NCBI GenBank assembly: GCA_017463425.1
Contig: JAFTPE010000019.1
Span: forward strand, 1-36,126
Source of the DNA: Clostridia bacterium
GTDB taxonomy: Bacteria > Bacillota > Clostridia > Christensenellales > Borkfalkiaceae
Reading direction: 5' to 3'
DNA length: 36,126 bases
Below the pieces are notes generated by a model that did no database searches, had not been told where the DNA came from, and saw only the letters and a list, made by a program, of their open reading frames with translations. Of the stretch, positions 14,794-21,238 are shown in pieces. The position numbers and the translations under genes are program-made. Positions within the stretch are counted from its first letter, which is position 1, and the number at the start of each line of letters is the position of its first letter.

Positions 14794-15819
14794 ATGGAAG
14801 AAATTTTATTGCAGAATAAGAAACACGGTATGAGAACGTTGCTCGTTTGTGTTTTGGTAGAATTGGTGGCTCTCGCAGGGGTTATTTTCTCGGCAATTTT
14901 GGACGAAAGCGGCGTTGCCAACGCGCTTTGGATTCCCCTTCTCGTCATCTCCCTCGCGGTTATGTTCGTGGCGTGGATTCCACTCGTTGGTTTGCGCGTT
15001 TTAAAACCGCAAGAGGCGCTTGCATTGACTTTGTTTGGGAAATATATCGGCACGATTAAAGGCGAAGGTTTTTATGCGGTAAATCCGTTCTGCGTGGCGG
15101 TAAACCCTGCGGCGCAAACCAAGCTCAATCAAAGTGGCGACGTAAAACATTCCTCTTTGCAACCGACGGTAAACGCCGATTTAAACGTTTCATTTGAAAT
15201 CCCCAACAAGAAATTGTCTTTGAAAATTATGACGCTCAACAACAACCGTCAGAAAATCAACGATTGCCTCGGCAACCCCGTTGAAATCGGTATCGCGGTT
15301 ATGTGGCGTATCGTGGACACGGCAAAAGCGGTGTTTAACGTGGACAATTATAAAGAATATCTGTCCCTGCAATGCGACAGCGCGTTGAGAAATATCGTAC
15401 GTATCTATCCTTACGACGTAGCCCCTGGCGTAGACACGACGGGCGACGGCGTGAACGACGACGGCAGTTTACGCGGTTCGAGCGATATCGTCGCAAGCAG
15501 AATCCGCGACGAAATTCAATCGCGCGTGAACGAGGCAGGCATTGAAATTATCGAAGCGCGCATCACGTACCTTGCGTACGCGCCCGAAATTGCAGCGGTA
15601 ATGTTGCAACGTCAACAAGCGTCCGCCATTATCGACGCAAGAAAAATGATTGTGGACGGCGCTGTGGGTATGGTGGAAATGGCGCTTGAACGGTTGAACG
15701 AAAACAACCTCGTACAATTAGACGAAGAGAGAAAAGCGGCTATGGTATCCAATCTCCTCGTCGTGCTGTGCGGCAATCACGACGCGCAACCTATCGTCAA
15801 TACAGGCAGTTTATACTAA
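14794..15819 (+). CDS. SPFH/Band 7 domain membrane protein
   Basis: A 341-residue protein with two N-terminal membrane segments (about 14-36 and 44-68). An SPFH (stomatin/prohibitin/flotillin/HflK) domain begins at VLKPQEALALTLFGKYIGTIKGEGFY (about 70-95) and continues through VNADLNVSFEIP, IGIAVMWRIVD and RDEIQSRVNEAGIEIIEARITYLAYAPEIAAVMLQRQQA. It ends in a helical region without a long coiled coil. SPFH proteins form oligomeric membrane scaffolds, often with proteases. This gene is followed at 76 bp by a small ribbon-helix-helix-like gene, so the two probably form one unit. Confidence 0.88.
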   Translation: MEEILLQNKKHGMRTLLVCVLVELVALAGVIFSAILDESGVANALWIPLLVISLAVMFVAWIPLVGLRVLKPQEALALTLFGKYIGTIKGEGFYAVNPFCVAVNPAAQTKLNQSGDVKHSSLQPTVNADLNVSFEIPNKKLSLKIMTLNNNRQKINDCLGNPVEIGIAVMWRIVDTAKAVFNVDNYKEYLSLQCDSALRNIVRIYPYDVAPGVDTTGDGVNDDGSLRGSSDIVASRIRDEIQSRVNEAGIEIIEARITYLAYAPEIAAVMLQRQQASAIIDARKMIVDGAVGMVEMALERLNENNLVQLDEERKAAMVSNLLVVLCGNHDAQPIVNTGSLY

Positions 15820-15832
15820 ATAACGTATTTAT

Positions 15833-15870
15833 GCGGCGTACGCCGCAATGCGTTTCGTAGAGAAACGCAT
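15833..15870 (+). promoter_or_regulatory. Two consecutive hairpins between the SPFH and RHH genes
   Basis: A perfect 14-base palindrome, GCGGCGTACGCCGC (15833-15846), is followed immediately by ATGCGTTTC (15848-15856) paired with GAAACGCAT (15862-15870). No T-run follows on the plus strand. This may be an RNA-processing or attenuation site or an operator for the downstream protein. Confidence 0.5.
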
Positions 15871-15895
15871 AAAACAAAAAAGGCAGGTGAAACGT

Positions 15896-16099
15896 ATGAA
15901 TGAAGGTCAAAAAAAGCAAGTCCCCTTGCGCTTATCCCCAAAACTGTACGAGGCAATCGCCTCGTGGGCAGAGGACGACTTTCGTTCGGTAAATGGACAA
16001 ATCGAATATTTGCTGTCGGAATGTGTTCGTCAACGCAAGAAAAACGGCAAATACGTTTCGGACGAAATCGACGTTCCGCCCGAATTGGATATCGAATAA
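15896..16099 (+). CDS. Small ribbon-helix-helix (Arc-like) protein
   Basis: A 67-residue protein. The start at 15896 is chosen because AGGCAGGTGA lies just upstream; an earlier in-frame ATG at 15848 falls in a hairpin and has no [42 protein letters not shown] (about 6-44) fits an Arc/MetJ-type ribbon-helix-helix fold: a short beta strand followed by two helices. A short basic segment and acidic tail follow. Such proteins are DNA-binding dimers. It is paired with the SPFH gene and may regulate it or act as an adaptor, which is inference. Confidence 0.7.
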   Translation: MNEGQKKQVPLRLSPKLYEAIASWAEDDFRSVNGQIEYLLSECVRQRKKNGKYVSDEIDVPPELDIE

Positions 16100-16120
16100 A
16101 TTGCCCCCCTATAAAATGCA

Positions 16121-16158
16121 ACGAGCGCGGTATTTTTTAATCCGCGCTCGTTTTTTTA
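16121..16158 (+). terminator. Terminator after the SPFH-RHH pair
   Basis: ACGAGCGCGG (16121-16130) pairs with CCGCGCTCGT (16142-16151) and is followed by seven Ts on the plus strand. It slightly overlaps the 3' end of the converging XRE gene. Confidence 0.92.
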
Positions 16159-16467
16159 TTGTTTAAATTGTTTTATCAACGTCCGAACCAACTCAATTTG
16201 TTCGTCGTTTAGATTTTTCAACTCGTCCGCCAATTCCTTCGTCGCCTGTGGATTTTGCAGTTCTTCGTCAAAAAATTCTTTCGGCTCAATCCCAAAATAA
16301 TCGCAAATATAAAAGAACGTAGCCATTGAAGGCAACCCGTGTCCGTTTTCAATGCTGTTGATATAGCTTACATTTTGTCCTATATCAATACTCATTTTTC
16401 GTGCCGAAATGCCTTTTGCCATTCTTAATTCGCATAACCTTTTAGAAAAATCTTGTTCTGTAAACAC
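16156..16467 (-). CDS. XRE-family transcriptional regulator
   Basis: A 103-residue protein with an N-terminal lambda-repressor-like helix-turn-helix (about 7-62: LCELRMAKGISARKMSIDIGQNVSYINSIENGHGLPSM) and a short helical C-terminus (about 75-102) likely used for dimerisation. The start is GTG at 16465-16467, preceded by AGAGGTG. No ATG fits. It is divergent from a promoter at 16539-16567 that overlaps a 7-7-7 dyad. The regulator may therefore control that small transcript and possibly itself, which is inference from position. No phage genes are nearby. Confidence 0.88.
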   Translation of the reverse strand: MFTEQDFSKRLCELRMAKGISARKMSIDIGQNVSYINSIENGHGLPSMATFFYICDYFGIEPKEFFDEELQNPQATKELADELKNLNDEQIELVRTLIKQFKQ

Positions 16468-16538
16468 CTTTTCACCTCTTATATAATATTGTACACGATA
16501 ACAAATAAAATATTAAAAGGTTATATCCATTATTTTAG

Positions 16539-16567
16539 TTGACATACCATTTTATATATGGTATAAT
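16539..16567 (+). promoter_or_regulatory. Promoter with operator-like dyad, drives the small RNA
   Basis: TTGACA (16539-16544) and TATAAT (16562-16567) are exactly 17 bp apart, a perfect consensus. Between and overlapping them is an inverted repeat, ATACCAT (16544-16550) and ATGGTAT (16558-16564). A bound repressor would block RNA polymerase. The adjacent XRE regulator is the obvious candidate. Confidence 0.8.
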
Positions 16568-16573
16568 ATATAA

Positions 16574-16756
16574 AATGTATAAATAAAAAAGGTATTATGC
16601 GTGCTTTTAATAGGTCTCGACGCCTTTAAGTTTCGATGTAGATAATGTAAGTAAAAATTTTTCGGTGATGTAAAAACGCAACTTCCGTATTCGTTTTTCT
16701 TAGCCGTACGCACGCTTAATATAGAAGTCGCAAAAAGAAATTTTTGCGACTTTTTT
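16574..16756 (+). ncRNA. Putative structured small RNA of about 180 nt
   Basis: The segment runs from a perfect promoter to a strong terminator and has no plausible coding frame (the longest start gives about 10 codons). A closing stem pairs 16594-16604 with 16710-16720: ATTA, a T-T mismatch, then GCGTGC against GCACGC. Inside, AAAAACG (16672-16678) pairs with CGTTTTT (16692-16698), extended by CGG/CCG around it. No known RNA family was recognised. A 6S-like RNA is possible by size and closed-stem shape, but I saw no diagnostic bubble. A regulatory sRNA under XRE control is the alternative. Confidence 0.5.
16725..16756 (+). terminator. Terminator of the small RNA
   Basis: AAGTCGCAAAAA (16725-16736), GAAA loop, TTTTTGCGACTT (16741-16752), then more Ts. 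This is a perfect 12-bp intrinsic terminator. Confidence 0.92.
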
Positions 16757-16793
16757 ATTTACAATCTATTTTCTTCATTTGGCGGAAAAATCA

Positions 16794-16822
16794 TTGACAA
16801 TTTTCTTCAAGTGGGGTATAAT
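16794..16822 (+). promoter_or_regulatory. tRNA-Ser promoter
   Basis: TTGACA (16794-16799) and TATAAT (16817-16822) with a 17-bp spacer, another perfect consensus. Transcription would start near 16829, giving a 5' leader of about 117 nt before the mature tRNA, which is long for a tRNA gene. Confidence 0.85.
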
Positions 16823-16836
16823 AATTAAGCAATTAT

Positions 16837-16917
16837 ACGAAAGCGGTCATAGCAAAGGCGTGTCGTGTAAGGAGCTATGCGACGGAATAGCGAGGCACGA
16901 GAGTCAAACCGTTTGGG
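16837..16917 (+). pseudogene. tRNA-Ser-like fragment in the tRNA-Ser leader
   Basis: The stretch around GAAAGCGGTCATAGCAAAGGCG (begins 16839) is nearly the same as the D-arm region of the downstream tRNA-Ser (GAAGCGGTCATAACGAGGCG). TCAAACCGTTTGGG (ends 16917) matches its anticodon 3' arm (GAAAACCGTTTGGG). Between them, about 45 nt form a nested hairpin: TCGTG/CACGA outside, GCTAT/ATAGC inside. No acceptor stem or T-arm is present. It is either a decayed duplicate with an insertion or a structured leader derived from the tRNA. Confidence 0.45.
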
Positions 16918-16945
16918 ATATACAACACAATTTCATAAACTATAC

Positions 16946-17034
16946 GCAGGAATATCGAAGCGGTCATAACGAGGCGGTCTTGAAAACCGTTTGGGTGAAA
17001 GCCCACGGGGGTTCGAATCCCTCTTCCTGCGCCA
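16946..17034 (+). tRNA. tRNA-Ser (anticodon UGA)
   Basis: An 89-nt class II tRNA with encoded CCA. The acceptor stem is GCAGGAA (16946-16952) with TTCCTGC (17024-17030), discriminator G as usual for serine, then CCA. The anticodon stem GCGGT/ACCGT encloses the loop CTTGAAA, with UGA at 16981-16983. A long variable arm (GGGTGAAAGCCC) and the T-arm with GTTCGAATC complete it. It reads UCA and related serine codons. Confidence 0.95.
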
Positions 17035-17243
17035 AAAACATAAAGGACGAGAAAAACTCGTCCTTTATGTTTTGTATATCGAATATTAAGAGGGATTCGA
17101 GGGTAGGAGCCGTTTTGCAAGAGCAAAACGCTTTGCCTCGCATATCTCAATTACCACTCGTCTTGACGGCAAAGGACGCCGTTGATAACGGCGGAGCTGG
17201 GCGCGCCGCCACAGGAGAGAATCCCTCTTCCTGCGCCAAAAAC
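17015..17243 (+). repeat. 25-bp direct repeat of the tRNA-Ser 3' end (att-like)
   Basis: The 25 bases 17015-17039, covering the T-arm 3' half, acceptor 3' strand, CCA and the next few bases, recur exactly at 17219-17243. The 204-bp unit between carries a terminator, a 13-nt inverted copy of the T-arm (17088-17100), and GC-rich hairpins. A second terminator follows the second copy. This is the pattern left by site-specific integration at a tRNA 3' end, or by tandem duplication and decay. No integrase is present. Confidence 0.65.
17038..17073 (+). terminator. Terminator after tRNA-Ser
   Basis: A perfect 14-bp stem (ACATAAAGGACGAG at 17038-17051, complement at 17057-17070) with an AAAAA loop, followed by TTTG. 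It lies four bases after the tRNA CCA end. Confidence 0.88.
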
Positions 17244-17246
17244 GCT

Positions 17247-17282
17247 AAAACCACACGGCTTGCACTCCGTGTGGTTTTTTTC
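17247..17282. terminator. Terminator downstream of the second tRNA 3' copy
   Basis: AAAACCACACGG (17247-17258) pairs with CCGTGTGGTTTT (17267-17278), followed by more Ts on the plus strand and TTTTAGC on the minus strand. It can serve the minus-strand opp operon that ends at 17302 and anything coming from the tRNA side. Confidence 0.88.
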
Positions 17283-17301
17283 CATTTACTGTTTTGTTTT
17301 A

Positions 17302-17703
17302 TTATCCGCCTTTGGTTTGATACCAAATCACCAAGAAAACAATTCCGACAAGGAAGAAAAACAAGCCCGTAAAAAAGATACTGCTATCCCCTTTACCGCT
17401 GAGGTTTTCGCTCTTCCTTTCGCGATATTGCGCGTACGTTTCTTCGTCTTTTTTATACATTGGAATAAAGAACCGCAACGTTCTTTTGAAAATGTACCCA
17501 AGGGAAATGAAAACGCCTTCACTGCTGACGAATAACAAACCGAAAAAGAGCATCATCAACAAACCTGCCGTCGTAAACGCGTCGCATAACACCGTTACGT
17601 TGATATTGAAACCCTTGATGGCAAAGACAAAAAATACAATCCCTGCCCCCACGCAAAAACAAATAAGATATTTTTTTAATAATGCTTTTTTATCATTATT
17701 CAC
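17302..17703 (-). CDS. DUF3899-like small membrane protein
   Basis: A 133-residue protein with three predicted membrane segments (about 13-29, 38-59 and 107-128). A basic, hydrophilic loop (about 70-103) lies between the second and third. Size and pattern match DUF3899 proteins, common in Clostridia and of unknown function. It starts 28 bp after oppF and is the last gene of the operon, so it may be expressed with the peptide transporter. A direct role in transport is not shown. Confidence 0.65.
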   Translation of the reverse strand: MNNDKKALLKKYLICFCVGAGIVFFVFAIKGFNINVTVLCDAFTTAGLLMMLFFGLLFVSSEGVFISLGYIFKRTLRFFIPMYKKDEETYAQYRERKSENLSGKGDSSIFFTGLFFFLVGIVFLVIWYQTKGG

Positions 17704-17731
17704 TATATTTTACCGTTCCTGTTTTTTCAAT

Positions 17732-18991
17732 TTATTGCAGCTGTTGTTTATATTTTTCCTCTTCTTCGTCGTTACAATACACAAAATGCCCAGGCGCGAC
17801 CTCTCTCAAAGAGGGCAAATTCACCGAATAATCGTGTTCCGCAATCGGATTGTAAGTAATTCTCTTACGTTGCTTTTCATAATGCGGGTCGGGCAAAGGA
17901 ATTGCCGACAACAACGATTTTGTATACGGATGCAAGGGATTTTTAAACAATTCTTCGGAAGTGGCAAGCTCTACCATTTTACCAAAATACATAACGCCGA
18001 TTCTGTCCGAGAAATATTTCACAACCGACAAGTCGTGCGCGATAAACAAAATCGTAAGCCCCAAACGTTCTCTTAAATCGTTCAAAAGGTTGATAACTTG
18101 CGCCTGAATGGACACGTCGAGCGCAGAAATCGGCTCGTCTGCGATAATCATTTCCGGCTGCATAATGATTGCTCTTGCAATGCCGATACGCTGACGTTGA
18201 CCGCCTGAAAATTCGTGAGGGTAACGGTCTGCGTGTTCGCGTACCAAACCTACGACCTCCAAAATTTCATACACTTTTTGGTTTATATATTCCTTATCGC
18301 GAATACCGTTAATAATCAAGCCTTCAGCAATAATATCACGAACGGTCATACGCGGGTCTAAGGACGCAATCGGGTCTTGGAAAATCATCTGAATTTGTGT
18401 AATCAATTTGCTCTTTTTGGCGATACGGCATCTGGACGCGTATTCTTTCTTTAACGCTTTCGTTGCCGCCTCGTCGCCCTCTGCCTGAGCAAATTTTTCT
18501 TTGTATTCCGTTTCCAACGATTGTAACAAACCGTCTGCATGCATTTTATCGACGTTTCTATTGTCCGCATTCGCAGCGCGGATAAGCGCGCGGTTTTCTT
18601 CGACAATCTTATTCAAATCGTCGTTGATTTGCGTAATTTTTGCTTTAATTTCGGTTTCTTTGTCGGGATTTTCTTTCAATTCACGACGAAGAGTTTTGAT
18701 ATCCGCCGCCGCCTTTTTCTGCGCGGTTTTTATCGCGTCTTTATATGAACGCGTACCTGCCCCCACTCTTTGACCTTTGAAATAGATATTTCCCGACGTA
18801 ATGTCGTATAATTTGATAATCGAACGTCCGGTTGTCGTTTTACCGCAACCCGATTCGCCGACCAGCCCGAACACTTCGCCTTTTTTCACCTCAAAGCTGA
18901 CGTCGTCCACAGCTTTCAAATCTTTATGCCCCATACGGAAATATTGGCAAAGATGATCAACTTTCAATAAAACTTCATTGTTATTCATCAT
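17732..18991 (-). CDS. oppF: Oligopeptide ABC transporter ATPase OppF-like, with insertion
   Basis: A 419-residue ATPase of a peptide/nickel-type importer. Walker A is GESGCGKT (45-52), Q-loop Gln205 (MIFQDP), signature FSGGQRQR (261-268), Walker B MIIADEP (281-287) and switch His319. The C-terminus has the OppD/F extension ([19 protein letters not shown]). Typical OppF proteins are about 310-330 residues. The excess is a highly charged, probably coiled-coil insertion of about 110 residues (80-190) between Walker A and the Q-loop. The start overlaps the oppD stop by 4 bp (ATGA). It works as a heterodimer with OppD. Confidence 0.9.
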   Translation of the reverse strand: MMNNNEVLLKVDHLCQYFRMGHKDLKAVDDVSFEVKKGEVFGLVGESGCGKTTTGRSIIKLYDITSGNIYFKGQRVGAGTRSYKDAIKTAQKKAAADIKTLRRELKENPDKETEIKAKITQINDDLNKIVEENRALIRAANADNRNVDKMHADGLLQSLETEYKEKFAQAEGDEAATKALKKEYASRCRIAKKSKLITQIQMIFQDPIASLDPRMTVRDIIAEGLIINGIRDKEYINQKVYEILEVVGLVREHADRYPHEFSGGQRQRIGIARAIIMQPEMIIADEPISALDVSIQAQVINLLNDLRERLGLTILFIAHDLSVVKYFSDRIGVMYFGKMVELATSEELFKNPLHPYTKSLLSAIPLPDPHYEKQRKRITYNPIAEHDYSVNLPSLREVAPGHFVYCNDEEEEKYKQQLQ

Positions 18992-21237
18992 TTCTCGCCT
19001 CCTCTTTCGTTCATACGCTTAATGCGTTCGGTAATAATGGGGGGAATTTCCACCTTTTCTGCATTGGGGTGCAACAGCCAAGTCGCCGCGTAATGCGTAG
19101 GAGAAACCTCAAACATAGGCGGTTGCATTTCAAAATCTATCTGCATTGCGTATTTATTTCGTTCCGCAAACGCGTCGCCAACGGGAGGATAAATCATATT
19201 CGGCGGAGTGCCGGGGATTGCGTCCAATTTTTCGTTGGTATCCAAGTCAGGCATAGACGACAGCAACGCCCACGTATACGGATGGCGGGGATCGTAGAAA
19301 ATATCGTCCGCCGTACCGTATTCGACAATTTTACCCGCGTACATAACCGCGATTCTGTCTGCCATATTTGCAACAACGCCCAAATCGTGCGTGATGAAGA
19401 TAATGGAAAGATCACGTTCTTTCTTTAATTTATTGATAAGTTCGAGAATCTGCGCCTGAATGGTAACGTCGAGCGCCGTTGTAGGCTCGTCGCAAATCAA
19501 GATATCGGGGTTTGCCGACAACGCAATCGCGATAACGATACGCTGACGCATACCGCCCGAAAATTCAAACGGGTATTGATTGTAACGAATTCTGGGTTCG
19601 GGAATACCAACCTCTTCCATCAATTTGATTGCCTTTTCTTTCGCAATACGCTTGGTCAATTTATAAACGACCTGCGACGCTTTTTCTTTCAGATAATCAA
19701 TGAGTTCTACACAGCGCTTATCCACGTCTACGCTGTCCGCATTTTCAATATCTGCCTTGAACTTCGTGATAACACGATCCAATACGGAAACAATGCTCTC
19801 AATCTGCTTTTCAGGTTCGACAATGAATTTGGGAACGACTTTCCAATCCACCTTTTTGCCTTTGGCGAGCAACGCTTCGCGTTTTGCAGTTTGACGAGCG
19901 AACCGCGCCTCTTCCTTGGGATTGTTCTTCAAATAGAAGAAATATTTCTCCACTTCTCTATCCAACGCGCCGCTAAACGTATACGCCACGTTGTCTTTCA
20001 CTACGTCCAAAGGATTTATCGCGTCAAGCACCGCTTTGGAAACGTTTTTACAAGCGGTAGCCGCGTCGCTTGCCGCGAAACCGCCCTTTTTAAAGAACGC
20101 AACTGCCTCTTCCAAAGCCGCCACCGCCGCTTTTTTATTATCCAAAGCCTGCGCCGCCGCGTATGCAACCGCGTCCTTTTCAAGAGCCATAAAATCGTTC
20201 ATATAATCTTCCATAAGGAATTTATACGCCATTTCATTGGCTTCGTCCGCGGGCATTTGACTAAGGTCTGCCTCAGGGTTCTTGTATACATAATAACCGA
20301 TTCTGAAGAAATTATACGCAGGTTGCGCCAACATTTCCGTTACGGTGTTTTTGATTTCTCCGCAAAGCTGAATAATCGTTTGCGAAACCTCAGCTACCGC
20401 TTTTTTACGACCAACCAAACCTTTGATCGTATCGCCAAGCGTCGTCTTGGCTTTTTCTTCGGAAATTGCCTCGTTGATGCGTACCAGGTACGCGTTTAAA
20501 TCGTCCGTATACTTGCCAACGAAGTATTTATCTTGCATAGCTTGCAGCTTACGCACAATCGATTTCAACGTTATAACGCCGTCCACTTTCTGTTTCTTTT
20601 CTGCGAGGAATAAAAAGTCGTCAATAATAGAAATGAGTTCTTCCGCTGCATTTTTTGCGTTGTTATAACCGTTTTCCAAGGAAATCGCTTTGATATTAAA
20701 GCCGTCAAAAGTGCGAATATATTCGCTGACTTTTTCCAAATATGCAGTTGCTTTTTCCGCATCTTCGACGCTGCCGATTGTTTTCTTTTCCGTCAACGCC
20801 GCCGTCATTTTTTCCGAAAGCTGCGCAAGCATTTTATTGAACGCCGCGCGCCCTTCCTTACGGTTGGCTTTATTTTTCAAAAGCATAGCCTCCGTAATCT
20901 GTCTGCCGATACGCATAATCGGGTCAAGCGCGGATAACGGGTCTTGGAAAATCATAGCGATTTTGTCGCCACGGAGTTTGTGCATTTCCTCTTCGGGAAT
21001 ACGCACCAAATCCTGCCCGTCGTACAAAATTTCACCGCTTTCAATAATGGCGTTTGCCGCGGAAATGCCAATGACCGCCTTAGACGTAACCGATTTACCC
21101 GAGCCAGATTCGCCAACGATTGCCAAGGTTTCGCCTTTGTACAAGTTAAAGGAAATATCACGAACCGCCTGCACTTTACCTGCCTGCGTACGGAAAGAAA
21201 CGACCAAATTTTTAACTTCTAATTTCTTTTCCATCAT
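18988..21237 (-). CDS. oppD: Oligopeptide ABC transporter ATPase OppD-like, with a ~400-residue insertion
   Basis: A 749-residue protein, more than twice the normal OppD length of about 330-350. Catalytic motifs are complete: Walker A GESGSGKS (42-49), Q-loop Gln98 (MIFQDP), signature FSGGMRQR (559-566), Walker B ILICDEP (579-585), D-loop TALD (587-590) and switch His617. The C-terminus has the OppD tail (RHPYTWALLSSMPDL, PGTPPNMIYPP). Between the Q-loop region and the signature, residues about 130-530 are inserted. They are rich in Ala, Lys and Glu, look mainly helical, and have no family I recognise. The reading frame is uninterrupted and translationally coupled on both sides, so it is not an assembly accident. 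Confidence 0.9.
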   Translation of the reverse strand: MMEKKLEVKNLVVSFRTQAGKVQAVRDISFNLYKGETLAIVGESGSGKSVTSKAVIGISAANAIIESGEILYDGQDLVRIPEEEMHKLRGDKIAMIFQDPLSALDPIMRIGRQITEAMLLKNKANRKEGRAAFNKMLAQLSEKMTAALTEKKTIGSVEDAEKATAYLEKVSEYIRTFDGFNIKAISLENGYNNAKNAAEELISIIDDFLFLAEKKQKVDGVITLKSIVRKLQAMQDKYFVGKYTDDLNAYLVRINEAISEEKAKTTLGDTIKGLVGRKKAVAEVSQTIIQLCGEIKNTVTEMLAQPAYNFFRIGYYVYKNPEADLSQMPADEANEMAYKFLMEDYMNDFMALEKDAVAYAAAQALDNKKAAVAALEEAVAFFKKGGFAASDAATACKNVSKAVLDAINPLDVVKDNVAYTFSGALDREVEKYFFYLKNNPKEEARFARQTAKREALLAKGKKVDWKVVPKFIVEPEKQIESIVSVLDRVITKFKADIENADSVDVDKRCVELIDYLKEKASQVVYKLTKRIAKEKAIKLMEEVGIPEPRIRYNQYPFEFSGGMRQRIVIAIALSANPDILICDEPTTALDVTIQAQILELINKLKKERDLSIIFITHDLGVVANMADRIAVMYAGKIVEYGTADDIFYDPRHPYTWALLSSMPDLDTNEKLDAIPGTPPNMIYPPVGDAFAERNKYAMQIDFEMQPPMFEVSPTHYAATWLLHPNAEKVEIPPIITERIKRMNERGGEK

Positions 21238-21238
21238 A

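Noticed and set aside
16779-17372. Open frame of about 197 codons across the tRNA-Ser region
   Set aside because: It runs through a tRNA gene and two intrinsic terminators; the apparent internal similarity is due to the tRNA-like repeats.
19576-20499. Plus-strand open frame opposite the oppD insertion
   Set aside because: I checked whether the oppD insertion might instead be a separate gene on the other strand. The frame is Arg/Phe-rich and unlike a protein, while the minus-strand frame is continuous with oppD motifs on both sides.
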